Shown piece by piece: positions 13,895 to 25,340 of a stretch of 64,000 nt of DNA. Numbering within the stretch: the first letter of the stretch is position 1; every line of letters starts with the position of its first letter. Made by a program: the position numbers and the translations under genes. The notes below the pieces were generated by a model that saw only the letters and a list, made by a program, of their open reading frames with translations, ran no database searches and was not told where the DNA came from. The DNA is from Stratiolaelaps scimitus. Taxonomy: Eukaryota; Arthropoda; Arachnida; Mesostigmata; Laelapidae. Location: NCBI GenBank assembly GCA_019614645.1, contig JABWDB010000007.1, forward strand, positions 9,809,501 to 9,873,500, written 5' to 3'.

Positions 13895-15455
13895 CTGATA
13901 TGTACTAACAGACCCAACCCAGGCACAGAAGGCACCCATGACACTGTATCATTGGCTGGGCCCATCGTGCGCCGGCCATGGTTGCTTTGTGAGAGCTGCC
14001 GCAGCCGTTTTCTTCTCTCTGGACGTTTTCGTGTTAACCGAAACAGAAGAGGAGAACAGAAGCTCACTTACTCACGCAGTCATTTGTCCCTTGCCGTTGC
14101 CGAGACTGGTCAGCCGATTTCTGCTGCAGCAGCCGTTGTCAGCTGCTGGTGTCGAACAGCGAAGCCCGAGCAAGCTCGTCCACTTCTTCAGTCGCGTTAG
14201 CGAGCCGAGCCGGCTGGCGCAAGCAAGCAGGCAGGCAAGGTGTGAAAATTGGTGGATATTTTTCAAACGAGAAAATATCGCTGTCTCGCCGCCCTTTCGG
14301 CTGCTGTTATTTTTTCCGTCGTTATCGTTCGTGTCGTCGTCGTCGTCATGTCGTCCTCACGTGCAGCTCGTTTGTATTCCCCTATTCTCATATACAATTC
14401 TCTATCGCTCTCTCTCTCGCTCTCCTCTCTCTGTTTCTCGTGTGTCTGGGGTCCCTCCACTTCTCGCCTGGTACTAAATAATACCTGGCATCCCATTGAA
14501 ACGCTTACGTCTTCAGGAAAGGGGGGGAATCCTAGAGAAAAAATAAGAACACTCCTAGCTCATTGCAGAAAAAGCAGGAGCGTTGTCAGTGGCGGAAAAA
14601 ACGTGGGCCACTCTGTCGAGTGAGTGAGCTATGGGCTGATTGCGTATCTCGGTAGGGACGCAGAAAACTTTTTTGTTTTTTTGGAAAATAATACGGTGAT
14701 GCCTTTGAGACTACGTTTCATTCGCTATACTGCTAAATGGAATGCTTGGTGAAATGCGCTTAGTTTTTCGATCATACATAGGTCCCATTGGCTTGTGGAT
14801 TGACGTCAAGTTCTTTAGAGGTTTAAGCGAATCCGAAGTATCGGCATCAGTTATACGTTGGATTTAAATACCGCGGAATCTTGAGGAAATAATACAACAC
14901 GTACTGGTGTGCGTTCGTAGTTTAATAATCTTTTTGTCGAATAGGGATAGTTGAGAAGTGGCTGACTCATCTGGAGGTGTTCGTTGAATTTATAGATCAT
15001 GAGTATTTTTTGTTCAATTCTAAATGGAAGAATTATTGTCAGTTTCCGGTAATTATTACCGCAAGACGTCATCTGTTTCGCTTTTATGTACTGCAATGGG
15101 GAGATTCTATAAAAACAGCAAATAAAGAAGTATTCAACCAGTTGAAATTTCCCGTACGACATATGGTGTAACTGCGAAATGTGTATACCTGTACCTAGAT
15201 CAGGTTGTTCACATTGATTAAGAATCGAATATAACGGCTATAGCCGGCTGCTACAGGAAAAGCTCGAACCCCGCGAACGATTCCTCTGCCGAACTTCCTC
15301 TATCTTTATCACTCTCTCTGTCTCCTTCCATCTCCATCGTCTGAACGTTTCGTCCAGCCATTCACAACGGGAAGACGGCTGTAGAGCCAGATCGAACAAC
15401 GAGGCCGTTGACAAAGGGCTCGCAGGACGCTCGACCTTGTTCGAGCAATAAGAAC

Positions 15456-15686
15456 ATGGCCCTCTTCCGCCGTCGTCCTCATCCTGTGTGGAGGGAGCTC
15501 CGTGTGTTGAGGGCCACCAGCAGCCGTGACAGAGGCTCAACCGTGCTGCAGCGGCGGGACGAGCTCCCCGTAGCCACCGTGGCCACAGTGCGCCCTCGAG
15601 TGCCCAACACGAGTCTGCCGCGGGGCAGCGTTGAGTCGGACGACAACAACAACAACATCAACAGCAGTACGTCCAGTTCGCTCTGA
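15456..15686 (+). CDS. Possible small protein or first coding exon (76 codons), unrecognised
   Basis: The frame starts at ATG 15456 (A at -3, G at +4) and runs 76 codons to TGA. By hand count about 59 of 76 codons end in G or C, far above the surroundings and similar to or above the Toll receptor. The product is Arg-rich at the start (MALFRRRPHPVWRELRVLR) and ends in an Asn/Ser-rich stretch (DDNNNNINSSTSSSL). No signal peptide, membrane segment or known domain is recognised. A donor-like CA/GTACGT at 15667 could splice this frame onwards. It lies in a GC-rich island (15240-16020) that looks like a promoter or first-exon region. Alternatives are a 5' UTR or chance bias in a GC-rich island. Confidence 0.3.
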   Translation: MALFRRRPHPVWRELRVLRATSSRDRGSTVLQRRDELPVATVATVRPRVPNTSLPRGSVESDDNNNNINSSTSSSL

Positions 15687-15796
15687 GCAGTGAGAGGACG
15701 CAGCAGACAAGGACCGGCCAAACAGCAGCATTCGCTGATGACGTTTACTAGAAGAAGTAAAGGAGGAACAGTACTGCTGCGCCATGTTGTCCTTCA

Positions 15797-15977
15797 ATGG
15801 CCAGGAACGACGACAGCAAGGGCGAAAACAACGTCAGCGACAACAATGCCAACAAAACGGGGACACGGCGCATTGAAGGCGGAACGTGCTCTCATCAGAT
15901 CTTTCGCCGTGCGGTGGAGCGTCCGTGCCCAGGGTACGCGCCTCATGCGTTCGCGGCGATATACAGGCTTAAGTGCG
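15797..15977 (+). CDS. Possible partial exon ending at a strong GTAAGA donor, unrecognised
   Basis: An ATG frame beginning MARNDDSKGENNVSDNN runs through 15977, where the sequence GCG/GTAAGA gives a good 5' splice-donor match. Left unspliced, it would continue to a TAA at 16016-16018. The ATG context is weak (T at -3), and a second overlapping ATG frame at 15783 is also open (Gln-rich, 31 codons), so the coding frame is uncertain. It sits about 110 bases after the 15456 frame in the same GC-rich island. Both could belong to the 5' region of an unidentified plus-strand gene with long introns. No domain is recognised. Confidence 0.2.
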
Positions 15978-17950
15978 GTAAGAGGCGAGCGAGTCGTTGG
16001 CGGCCAAGAAATTATTAAGCTTCTGTGAGCAGCTTTTGCATTCGGTGTGTGCTTCGGCGTGTTCATGGTGTTCATGAACCCTTGTAAGTCAATTTGGTTT
16101 GTAGAGCACACACAGTTATTGGAGGAAGTAAAATGATCATTTTATTATTTGTGCAGTGCTTCTCTAGGCATTGGTGTGAGTTGCGATATGCTTAGTGTAA
16201 CATCATTTTAATGGGATTTAAGAGAAGTCGACCACAAATTCGCCTATGATTCCCGATAATGTTTGCCTATGAAATGTACGAACTGAAATACTCAAGATGA
16301 GTGTTCATAGAGAAAATCTTGAAGGAAGGAAATACTTCGGAATGATTTTTCAATCAGCGATCAGTGGGAGGGGGTAGTGTTAACAATTAAACAACGAGCT
16401 GTCTTAAGGCAAGTATCTATCAACAATTAAGCTACTAGAAATATTTTGGCAGGTGGATTCGCTTTACAGACTTAAAGTATTGTTAACTGCTTTGGAGGTG
16501 AATTGGCAAGGGCATATCCGCCAATAACTATTTTCCTAAAGAAAATCCGACAGCGATTCCATATAATTGGGCACACACTGCCATATGGATAAACTGCGAT
16601 CTTATTTTTTACCTTAGAGGCACAGCACGCATCATGAAATCACTTAAACATCTGCTTCCTGTTGCCTTCATCCATTTGTGTAAATTAATTAAACATTATA
16701 TTTTTTTGCATACAGTACAGACTCTTATATCTTCGGGTAACTGAGGTATACGACACCCAAAAAAAACACCTCTTGTAACAACAATATCCCATGATTAGAG
16801 CTAATTTTAATCACCAATGGCTGTGTATTAACAACCGCGGTTGTGATGAGAACTATAGACATGACTGTAATAATAATAATCGGACAAAAAGTGAGGACAC
16901 AAATTGATTAGTGTATATTGCGCAGGAAGCGTATGTGCCAGAAGTCGATCAATTGTTGTAAATCAGGACACGGTAACTCCCAGCTCTTTCTATTATCCGC
17001 CTGGTACAACTACCAGTTTATATTTACACATAGCGGCTGCCATATCAGCTCACCAGACGCAATCAAAGCCAATGTGCGAGTAATGGTTTTGTAAGAGGCA
17101 CCAACGACATAAAGCGTATCTCCAGCCATAGCGCATTTCTATTGCGTCGCCCTCCCCTCATAATGGAGCCGATTTCCTGTCCATGGCGTTGGCAATTTTG
17201 CCCCCCATCCGTATGTATTCCTTTAATGTTCATCCATCAGCAACGCTACGCTAGTAGCACCCGCACCCCTTTGATCTCTCAGGTTATGCTGTCCTGTTCT
17301 TGGAGCTTTTAGGGTCTCAAGCCATGAAGAGACCATCGAGGCCATGAAGCAGCCAGTCAACCAGCTGGCCCAGCCTGGTCAGCTAACTAAAGTGGCTACT
17401 GCACAGATACGCTCCACGGCCGACTCCAGAGTGGAGTTATGAGCTGCGGAAAATGTGGCGGTTGCCATGTGAATGCTAGCCCAGAGTAACTAGCTGCGCT
17501 CTCGTCCTGCTGTCCCCGGGACTCCTGATAACCGCGGGTGGCTCCACACTCCGCTCCAATCCTAAAAGGCCCGCTTGCGGCTGTGGGGCGCGGCGATTGC
17601 ATCGAGGGGCACTCGATGCCTCTCGCAGCCGTTCGCAGTCTGCCCCGGTTGGTCCTCCCCGGCTCCTCTCAGCCGAGCGCCTAATTGCGTCATATTTCTC
17701 CTTGCACGTGCCTTTCGCCTACCCGAAGCACAAACGTTCGTTGTCTCGCACCCCTCCCCCCCCACACTGTTCGACTGAGTTTGGCTGTAGAGGCTACACT
17801 TGCTCCCTACTCCTTGTCCTATCTTCTACCCTACTCGGCCTGCCTGTCTGGCTGGCTTTTCCACCTCTACCACGATGCCTAGCCAAAGGCAATTTTGGGT
17901 CGCGTCAGCAAGCTTGCTACTTTGCTCCAACCGCTATACGGGGAGAGTAA

Positions 17951-17968
17951 GAGAGAGAGAGAGAGAAA
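17951..17968. repeat. (GA)n tract
   Basis: GA dinucleotide run; GAGAG elements can bind GAGA-type factors in arthropods, but no promoter is shown here. Confidence 0.8.
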
Positions 17969-18002
17969 ATGACAGAAGGACCACCCGCAGTCAACGATGG
18001 GG

Positions 18003-18020
18003 TATATATATATATATATC
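18003..18020. repeat. (TA)n microsatellite
   Basis: Short TA tract about 35 bases after the GA tract. Confidence 0.9.
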
Positions 18021-18489
18021 GTTCGAATAAAACTGGCGGCCTCCGTGCTCTGACCCTGAGGAACACCGCAGGGGAGTGCGGCCCCCGGGCCGTACATTCT
18101 CTCGATTTCTCTGACACGATGACTAGACGGCGCCTGCTGAGGCTGCCCCAAGCCAGTGTTCGGCTCCCATTGAGCGGCGGAAGAAGAACAGGGCGACGGT
18201 GCGGGGACGACTGCTGATCAATTCTCCCTACGAGCTCGTCTGTTGCAGAGATTGCACGCCTAAGGTAATTGTGCTTCGCGTCTCGTTCTCTGCAGAAGGG
18301 CGCCTGCCCGATGCCGTTTCTTAGACGCCCCCGCACTTGCGCCAACCCCTCCGCTCGCCCGCCCGTCTAATGTATGTCAGTCTGGCATGTTGTTTCCGTT
18401 GGCTTCTTGTTCCCTCGTACATACGGCCACACGGACACACGCCCGGACGCACATGGGCCCCGCAGCCGGTGGATGTGTTGTAGGCTTCA

Positions 18490-18538
18490 ATGCCCACCGT
18501 AGTAACTTGCTTGCTAAGACCGAGTGAACGGTGGGCAT
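18490..18538. repeat. 11 bp inverted repeat with 27-base spacer
   Basis: The arms atgcccaccgt and acggtgggcat are perfect complements. A further ACT/AGT pairing inside the spacer could extend the stem. The shape is hairpin-like, with no known RNA recognised. Confidence 0.65.
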
Positions 18539-20159
18539 GCGGACATTCGAGAACGCTGATGCCCTACTCTGATTCCAATTGACCTATATACTATGAGACA
18601 CACTGCCAAAGACGATCTGTCTATGAGAAATGATGGAGTCCGCGGCTGGTACGCACACATCCGAATGACCCTTAGGTAGTACAGGATTGGCTTTCTCAGA
18701 TATAGACATTATTGATGGTAGATAGAATTCCTCGCTTGATTTAACAAAAAGAACACATCGGCCTCCTGTGACGATATGTCTGCAAGGCATATCATATGTT
18801 GGCTTTGAGCAGGTGGGCTTGTGACAGTTGAGTGTATTGATCAATGCAGTTGTCAGATGCAACTGTGGAAAAATCACCCAAGCTGCAAAGTTGCGGTAGT
18901 TCGAACGAGTCTGAATCAGATTTCAACATGATCTCGTTCTTGCGTTGTATATTACAGACATACAAATAGCCGGAAGAAATCTTTGCGGATGATAGAGAAG
19001 TTGAAAAACTGATTTAAAAAAAAAATTAAAGTTACATGAATAAAACGACATTAATAAAAGTATATACCGCCGACGGTTTACTTGAATAATTTCTTAACCT
19101 AATTTTAGGTAAGCCTCGAGCTCAAACAGATCAATAGCGAGATTCAGAATTTGAATATTACGCCCCTCTCATAGCAGACATTTCCTAGCTAGATTCGTTA
19201 TTTGTCTTATACTCCAGTTCACAAACAGAGCTGCGATATTTATATCAAGAAATCATAATAATAATAATAGTAATAATACGAACAATTGCGGTACTTAGAG
19301 CGATCCGTTAGGTTGCACAAAGGATAATAATGATCGAACACGAGACCCACACACCCATGAGCTCAATGGCCCGCATATGGTTATGACAGAGAGGGCTGTA
19401 TTATAGCTACGAACATCGAACTTCATGAGTCTCTCTCCGCAGTTCTCTGAACGCGCTTGCACGTTTCAAACATAGATTGTTTTACAGGTAGAAGAGAGAA
19501 GAAGTCACTTCTTAGCCAGCCTACACACAGGCCCATCGACTTGGCAAGCAAATGGCGCCTATCTCCCCACCCGATGTCTGCCATCCCATCCCTATAAAAT
19601 AAGCATACGCTTGCCAGACCCCGCCAAGACAGATATTCATGCGAGATCACCGTATTAGAGAATAAACGTACGCAGTTATATGGCAACCGCCACCTCGCAA
19701 CAGATCGAAACAGACGCCTTGCCACACGGCGAGGGATCGACATGTATTACGCCATATATTGGATCTGCGTTTATCAGATTAATGGCTAAGGAAGACGCCA
19801 ACAGGTGAGCCAGCCGTCGAGCCCATGAACTTAACGCTATGAGGCAGCGAATTGCAGCGATATCCCTGTGGAACTGGTAAATGTCCGCTTGAAGAACGAG
19901 CCCCCGTAAGGCGTCTCGTATGAGATAATACTAGAAGTTATTGTATATCGGTGAAAAGCTTAGGGCTAACCACCAGGCAACTTCAAGAGATTACATTATG
20001 TACCCCCTGACGTGCGCCACTGGCGTATCTAAATATGGTGAAGTTCGTTTCCTGCTTTCGTTGCCTGGCATTATTAAGATTAATTACTTACAATCGCTTT
20101 AATTTACAATGAAAATCGTCAAGTGATATTGAACGTGTGTGAAGAAACGCGTCGATATC

Positions 20160-20183
20160 GTGCTGCTGCTGCAGCAGCAGCAG
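20160..20183. repeat. CTG/CAG palindromic triplet repeat
   Basis: A run of CTG triplets switches to CAG triplets at gctgctgctgcagcagcagc, making a self-complementary block. Confidence 0.7.
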
Positions 20184-20900
20184 CCCCATGTTGTGTGACA
20201 CGTAAAGTATAAGGGAAGCTAATATCCGCGTAGCCTGATTACGTCCAGGGCATCGAGAAGATAACCTTAACATTTTGCTCTGTGATTCTCCCCACTTTCA
20301 CACAACTAGAGACAACGATACGCGGGTTAAGCGTTTAGCAGAAGCCTATTCTTTGCAGTAGTCCTTGATCAGGTTTTCATGACTGATATCGACGAGACGT
20401 TTCTAACTTTCCCCAATTACCTTGGGACACGAAAGTCCGTGGCAGGTCCGTTCAGATATTGTGTTCATATTCTTCCCATGCCGGGCTCGAATGAAGTAAG
20501 CCTATTTAGGGAGTATTCTTGTTCGATAAATGCGCCAAGGTATTAAAAAATATATGTATATAATATATACATGTTGGACAGAATGCGCGGCGCCGAAAAA
20601 TCGCAGTTAACCAACTCTGGAGGAAAGGGAGGCTCCCGATGAAGTTTCGGCAAACTTCGACGAACGTGTGACTGACCTGCTTTGAAGAAGCCGGCGTTTT
20701 TTCTAAGATATCATTTTGAATCATGTCAGCTAGATGTTTGTTTGTCAACCACTGCCGGCAAGAGTATAGAGTTCAAGGCGTGTAGACATATTATCTTTCC
20801 AGAAACTCCGACTTGATTAGTCCCTCCACGAAATAAACAAATATAGGAAATGTTGATGTAGGATATAAATAGATAGACTGTGCACATATAGACAGCACAC

Positions 20901-20915
20901 ATATATATGTGTGTA

Positions 20916-20950
<35 letters not shown>
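20901..20950. repeat. Compound (TA)n/(TG)n microsatellite
   Basis: TA runs interrupted by tgtgtg and one att. Confidence 0.9.
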
Positions 20951-20953
<3 letters not shown>

Positions 20954-21556
20954 ACCAGAGCCACAAGAAAATGTATTCCAATATCGGTGGTCTCTTTACC
21001 GAAACGTCTGCCTCAGGATCGGGTTACGGACTGACCGGAAGTAGAAATCGAATATTCTGCTCAGGAAGGCCGGATCGCTCCGGGCTGTCAGCACCTCGGA
21101 CGATTTCAGTCCACGCTGTGCCTCGTTAATTCAATTTTGCCTTTTAGGCCGAGTGGCTCTGATCGCGGCGAACCAAAGCAGAGCCCAAACGATCCCAATG
21201 ATCTCCATATTTTCCTTCTCAGACGGGCCAACACCCGTCGGAGATAGAGTACGGTCCACGGTAGCCTATCGATGTGCCTGTGTAGATGTTGGGCGTGGAG
21301 TAGATCAACCACTTCGACTTCACATATTCTGGGGTTATGGAGGTCAATTTAAAAAATAAACACAGAATGTTCCACTTCATATCGCCGTTATAATAATCAA
21401 AACATTATTTTCTCTATTGGTCGTCCGGATGTTAAATGTCTAACGCGGCAACAGCGTTTATTCGTTTCGATCCCCTGAGTGTTGTGCACTTCCGTGAACT
21501 TCCGCCCGATGTCGTTATGACCTACAAATACGCCGCGACTTCGGGACTTACTCTCT

Positions 21557-21569
21557 CCCCCCCCCCCCC
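21557..21569. repeat. Poly-C run of 13
   Basis: A homopolymer of 13 C directly before ttaattaac; its length is error-prone in sequencing. Confidence 0.9.
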
Positions 21570-21795
21570 GTTAATTAACAGTTAATCACGACGCACGGCG
21601 AGTAATATTGGCTCAAAAACATTGCTATCGTCCCAGTGCAACAAAGCCTGTATTGGACAATTGGCTCGGACGACCGCGACGCGTTAAGGTTAAATTTCAA
21701 TGAATATCATATAAAAGTGGAGCACTTCGCACCACCTGTAGAAGTGACGAAACGCATACGCGGTCAATTGATGCATGTATTATCTAATAGAATAA

Positions 21796-22182
21796 TTAAC
21801 AATACAATTAGCAAAGTGGCCAAGTAGAGCTAAAATTGAGGAAGGAAGACATAGAACTATTGCATTTACAGTTGCATTCACTCCAGTGGTCGCCACCTAC
21901 TGTAATAGCTTATACGGGAAGTTTCTGTTGGACGCTGCTTCGCATCGCATAACAACCCGTCAGGCACAACATTATATTGGCCATGTGTTACAAGTAGTGA
22001 ACTGTCTATCCAGCTATAAAGAGGTTGGTCCAACCGAGACGTTTATAGCCATCAGTAGAGATCATTATGTAGCTAAGTTTCTTTCTGGCTACATTGCTCG
22101 CCAGTGGCATATACTTATGGATAAATTATGGATATACGCGTCACAATTGACGGTAGGGTTGTACAATAATAAGCAACTTTAA
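21796..22182 (+). pseudogene. Possible relic of a protein-primed family-B DNA polymerase (mobile element or endogenous virus)
   Basis: An open stretch with no clear ATG contains NSLYGKF at 21904-21924, identical to the motif B core of protein-primed family-B DNA polymerases (phi29-like, linear plasmid, Polinton/Maverick and related viral enzymes). About 51 residues later comes FLSGYIARQWHILMDKLW (from 22078). It sits where those enzymes carry an aromatic/Ala/Arg helix before the YxDTDS motif C. The conserved Lys four residues before the Asn is Ala here, motif C is missing, and the frame stops at 22182. An adjoining open stretch in another frame (21606-21827) ends in a stop. If real, this is a short, broken, non-functional fragment. 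A chance motif match remains possible. Confidence 0.3.
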
Positions 22183-22207
22183 ACAAACAACTTTAAGCAA
22201 CTTTAAC
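22172..22207 (+). repeat. Short tandem repeat of caacttta units
   Basis: Three imperfect copies of a (aag)caacttta unit follow directly after the possible polymerase relic. Confidence 0.6.
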
Positions 22208-23591
22208 TCTAAACCCCGTAAAAATAAAACAACTTACAATCGTGCGTGGGCCTTTCTATATAGTGGCTCACTGAATAAACTTTAATAGCTTTTTCTGTTG
22301 TAGCAAAGTACACAACAAAAACTAGAGAACTGTCTAAAATAGCACCCGGATAAATCGGAACGACTCGGGTTTTGGATTTCAACCATAATGCACGTGTGCG
22401 CACCAGATATTATACATTCTGTTCACCGACATACTACCGTATGTTGTTAGAAAGCAGGATTATTTAATCTCACAATCAGTGAGATTTGCTGCGGTATTCG
22501 CTCGGCCAGAAACCGTGAAATCTATTATATCAGCCACTTGCTATGTCGTTTCAAAGCTGCGAGAACGACATACAAACACATAGGTCATAGGACAGACATA
22601 ACATACAACTCTTGCTATTTGTGGTGGTGTCCTTTGGGCCTTCGGCCGTTCGATCGCTTGTTCTACTTGAGAACACCGCTGGGGTGGCCGCTTCGTCCTC
22701 CACAGCCACTTCAATTCTATTCTAGCACAAGTGCCAAAAAAACACGGGGCCTCTCCACGTTGCCAGCTGGGTCGAGGCGGCCGCGGCGGCAGCGCGCGAG
22801 AAACGAGTTGCTCCTTCAACGGCAGTCAACCGCACTTCGACGTTGCCCGAAGGCGCGCCCACCCCCCCCGCCGGCCTGACCGCACGCGTAGTCCCTGTCT
22901 TGGGCATGGCAGCCCAACGGCACTACGATGCATGCATAGCATTATGTTATAGGCTGGTCTAACATGGACTGGTGGCTACCAGGATCGTCACAGGCAGCTA
23001 GCTACACTGCTGCCGCCGCCACCGCCGCTGCCACAGACGCCGTGAGCTGTACCGTGTCTCGGATCGAACAAGTTGCAGTCCATCACGTACAAGTCATGCA
23101 TGAAATTGCATGCCCGCCGCCAACAGGCAGAGAGCAGGCCCTCTTAGTTGTCCTTTGCTCGCCGATGTTGGGCCTCTTGGCCTCTTGCTTTTGTTCTCTG
23201 TTGCCATCTCCTCGCTCTCATTTTCTCTTCTAGTTTTATAGTCAACCCGGTCAGCAGCAGCAACAGCTGCACAGCAGCGGAGCTCGCAGAAGGAGCGCGC
23301 AAGATCGCAACAGCAGCAGCAACAACAACAACATCAATCAACGACAAGCACAACTCGTTCGTACATAGTCACGAATCGTGGAGAATTGAGAAGAATGCAA
23401 CGGTGGAGTGGACCAGAAACAATGTGACGGATCACTTCCAATCGCTATCAACCGGAGGAGGACCGGCCAAGGGGCAAAGGCGCGCATCCGATAAAGCAGC
23501 AACAGCATGTTGTGTAGCGCGAGTAGGTGGCCCAAGAGAGCAGCTAGAGAGCCTGACGTACATCAAGGCGGCAGCGGACGTTGAAGAACCT

Positions 23592-23592
23592 G

Positions 23593-23625
<33 letters not shown>
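23592..23625. repeat. (TA)n microsatellite
   Basis: TA tract with one tgta interruption. Confidence 0.9.
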
Positions 23626-24322
23626 GTGCGTAGAGCACTAGCGAACAGAGATCTTCCAAAGGGCAGCGGCCTTCAAACATGAAGACCGCTGCCTCCTGAT
23701 ATACTTGCGGTTCTAACGGAATAGGCATGATGCTTATTCCGAATGAACAAAAATTACCGTTCTGTTTAATGGCCTCGTGCTAGCGCTGCATATCAACGAT
23801 TATTATACTCCAGCTGCTACAGATGCTCGTTGGTATACGTCTAAATTCCAAGAGTTTCAAGTAGATAAATACATTGAGAGAGACGGTTGTGATCAGTAGC
23901 AGAAACAAAAAACGATGTACGCTCTTGACTCACTCTAAATCCCATCTTCGAACATCTTGTCTCCAGTTGCACCCCAGAAGCCGGACCTTCTCCTGAATTC
24001 CGCGTACAGCAACATTACATCTATGCAACCACAGTGAAGATCTTGGTCGAGACGCCAACTTGTGCAAAAACCGAAATGCCGAAACCGCCAACGAATGACA
24101 CATCCTCCTTCTCGTCCCGGGAGCGTCGACGCAATTGCCGATTAGAGCAGGCTGTGCTAAATAGCATTCGGAATGAACCGTACTCAGCTGCTGTTTTGAC
24201 GGAACTCCGCTTCCCCGCTTAGAGCAAATCCCTCCTTTGAGCAGAGTGATCCTTTTCCACGACGGATGCTTTACTTCAAATAGGAGTCTCCCTTCGGAAT
24301 CCGTGCACCTATCGCAAAATAG

Positions 24323-24342
24323 AGCGAGAGAGAGAGAGAGAC
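24323..24342. repeat. (GA)n tract
   Basis: GA dinucleotide run (gagcgagagagagagagaga). Confidence 0.85.
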
Positions 24343-25318
24343 ACGAGTTGTTTAATGAATGTATTCTGCTGTTGTTGCTGTTGTTGGCGCTCTTGTAGCT
24401 GCTATTGTTGTCGCTCTGCTGCGGTGGCACAACAGCCCGGCCACAGCGCCGGCCCAACGACGCCGAATGGCGAATACTTCCAAGTTACTGCTTCTCTTTC
24501 AAACTCTTTGACGAAATTCCACAAATTCTTGCTCTCAACCACCTTGCTACCGGGCCGACTTATACGACCGTTTCCTCTACCATTATCTTAAATGACCTCA
24601 GCAGCAGCCGCCGCCGCCCCCGCCACTGGGTCTATCGTACGGTACCTCGCGGGTCTGTGTACTTAACTTAAGTCGGCTGGCTACACGAACGATTCATGTT
24701 TTCAGCCGGGGAAATGATCCCCTTTCGGGAGTGCGTCAACTATTCAACTCCATTCAAGGGAGGCGAACTTCTCTGCAAAACATCTCTCTCTCTCTCTCTC
24801 ATCTCTTCGAGGCATTCTACAACCGCAACAACAATACAACGAACGCGAAGGGCGATTCTGACATGTCCCATGATAGAATATATAGATGGGGCAGGTGGGA
24901 GTGCACACTAGATATCGAAATTACAGGGTAAAGAAGACCTCACCTGATACCCACCGCTGCATATATCACTAATTCCTAGATCGCTTTAGGCGTCTACAGC
25001 TTCATAGCGTTTGGCTATACTCGCATAGATTGGGGCGAACGAAGGTGTTGATGGTTGGAGATGACGGCTATCTGTATACACAATGAGATAAATAAATCAT
25101 TTCTTCTTTGACTGGGAGTAATGATCTGTGAACACGAATATTAGCGCAATGTCAAATTTGTAGTTCAGAGCTCGAAATGCTATGGTGACATTAAAACCTT
25201 ATTTTGTCTATATTCAACCAATTCGTAATTTTGAGAAATATTTGTTGATTTCTCAGTGAGGTCTTATTGTCGGAACAAGCAAGCTGATGCATATAATGAT
25301 ATATGCATACATCTACAT

Positions 25319-25340
25319 TTATATATATATATATATATAT
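25319..25340. repeat. (TA)n microsatellite
   Basis: Short TA tract; two further small TA tracts lie near 25593 and 25611-25624. Confidence 0.9.

Larger units (their letters stand above)
12166..15240. other. Intergenic, CT/CAG-rich island at 13400-14640
   Basis: Several overlapping frames of 100-180 codons occur on both strands near 13650-14620. Their products are low-complexity Ser/Leu/Arg strings from CTCT and GTCGTC repeats, typical of UTR or promoter sequence rather than a protein. Confidence 0.4.
16019..20159. other. Intergenic, no supported gene
   Basis: AT-rich from 16.0 to 17.1 kb, then a GC-rich stretch from 17.1 to 18.5 kb with cytosine-rich runs (about 17752-17763), then AT-rich again. 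It holds the 18.49 kb inverted repeat. Confidence 0.45.

Noticed and set aside
13938..14477. 179-codon plus-strand frame
   Set aside because: The product is a low-complexity Ser/Leu/Arg string from CT-rich sequence, and several competing frames overlap it.
23148..23633. 161-codon plus-strand frame with a hydrophobic start
   Set aside because: It begins at a non-ATG codon, runs through CAG/CAA repeats and ends in a translated TA microsatellite.
23930..24457. 175-codon minus-strand frame
   Set aside because: Composition is repeat-driven (Asn/Ser from triplet repeats), and no recognisable domain is present.
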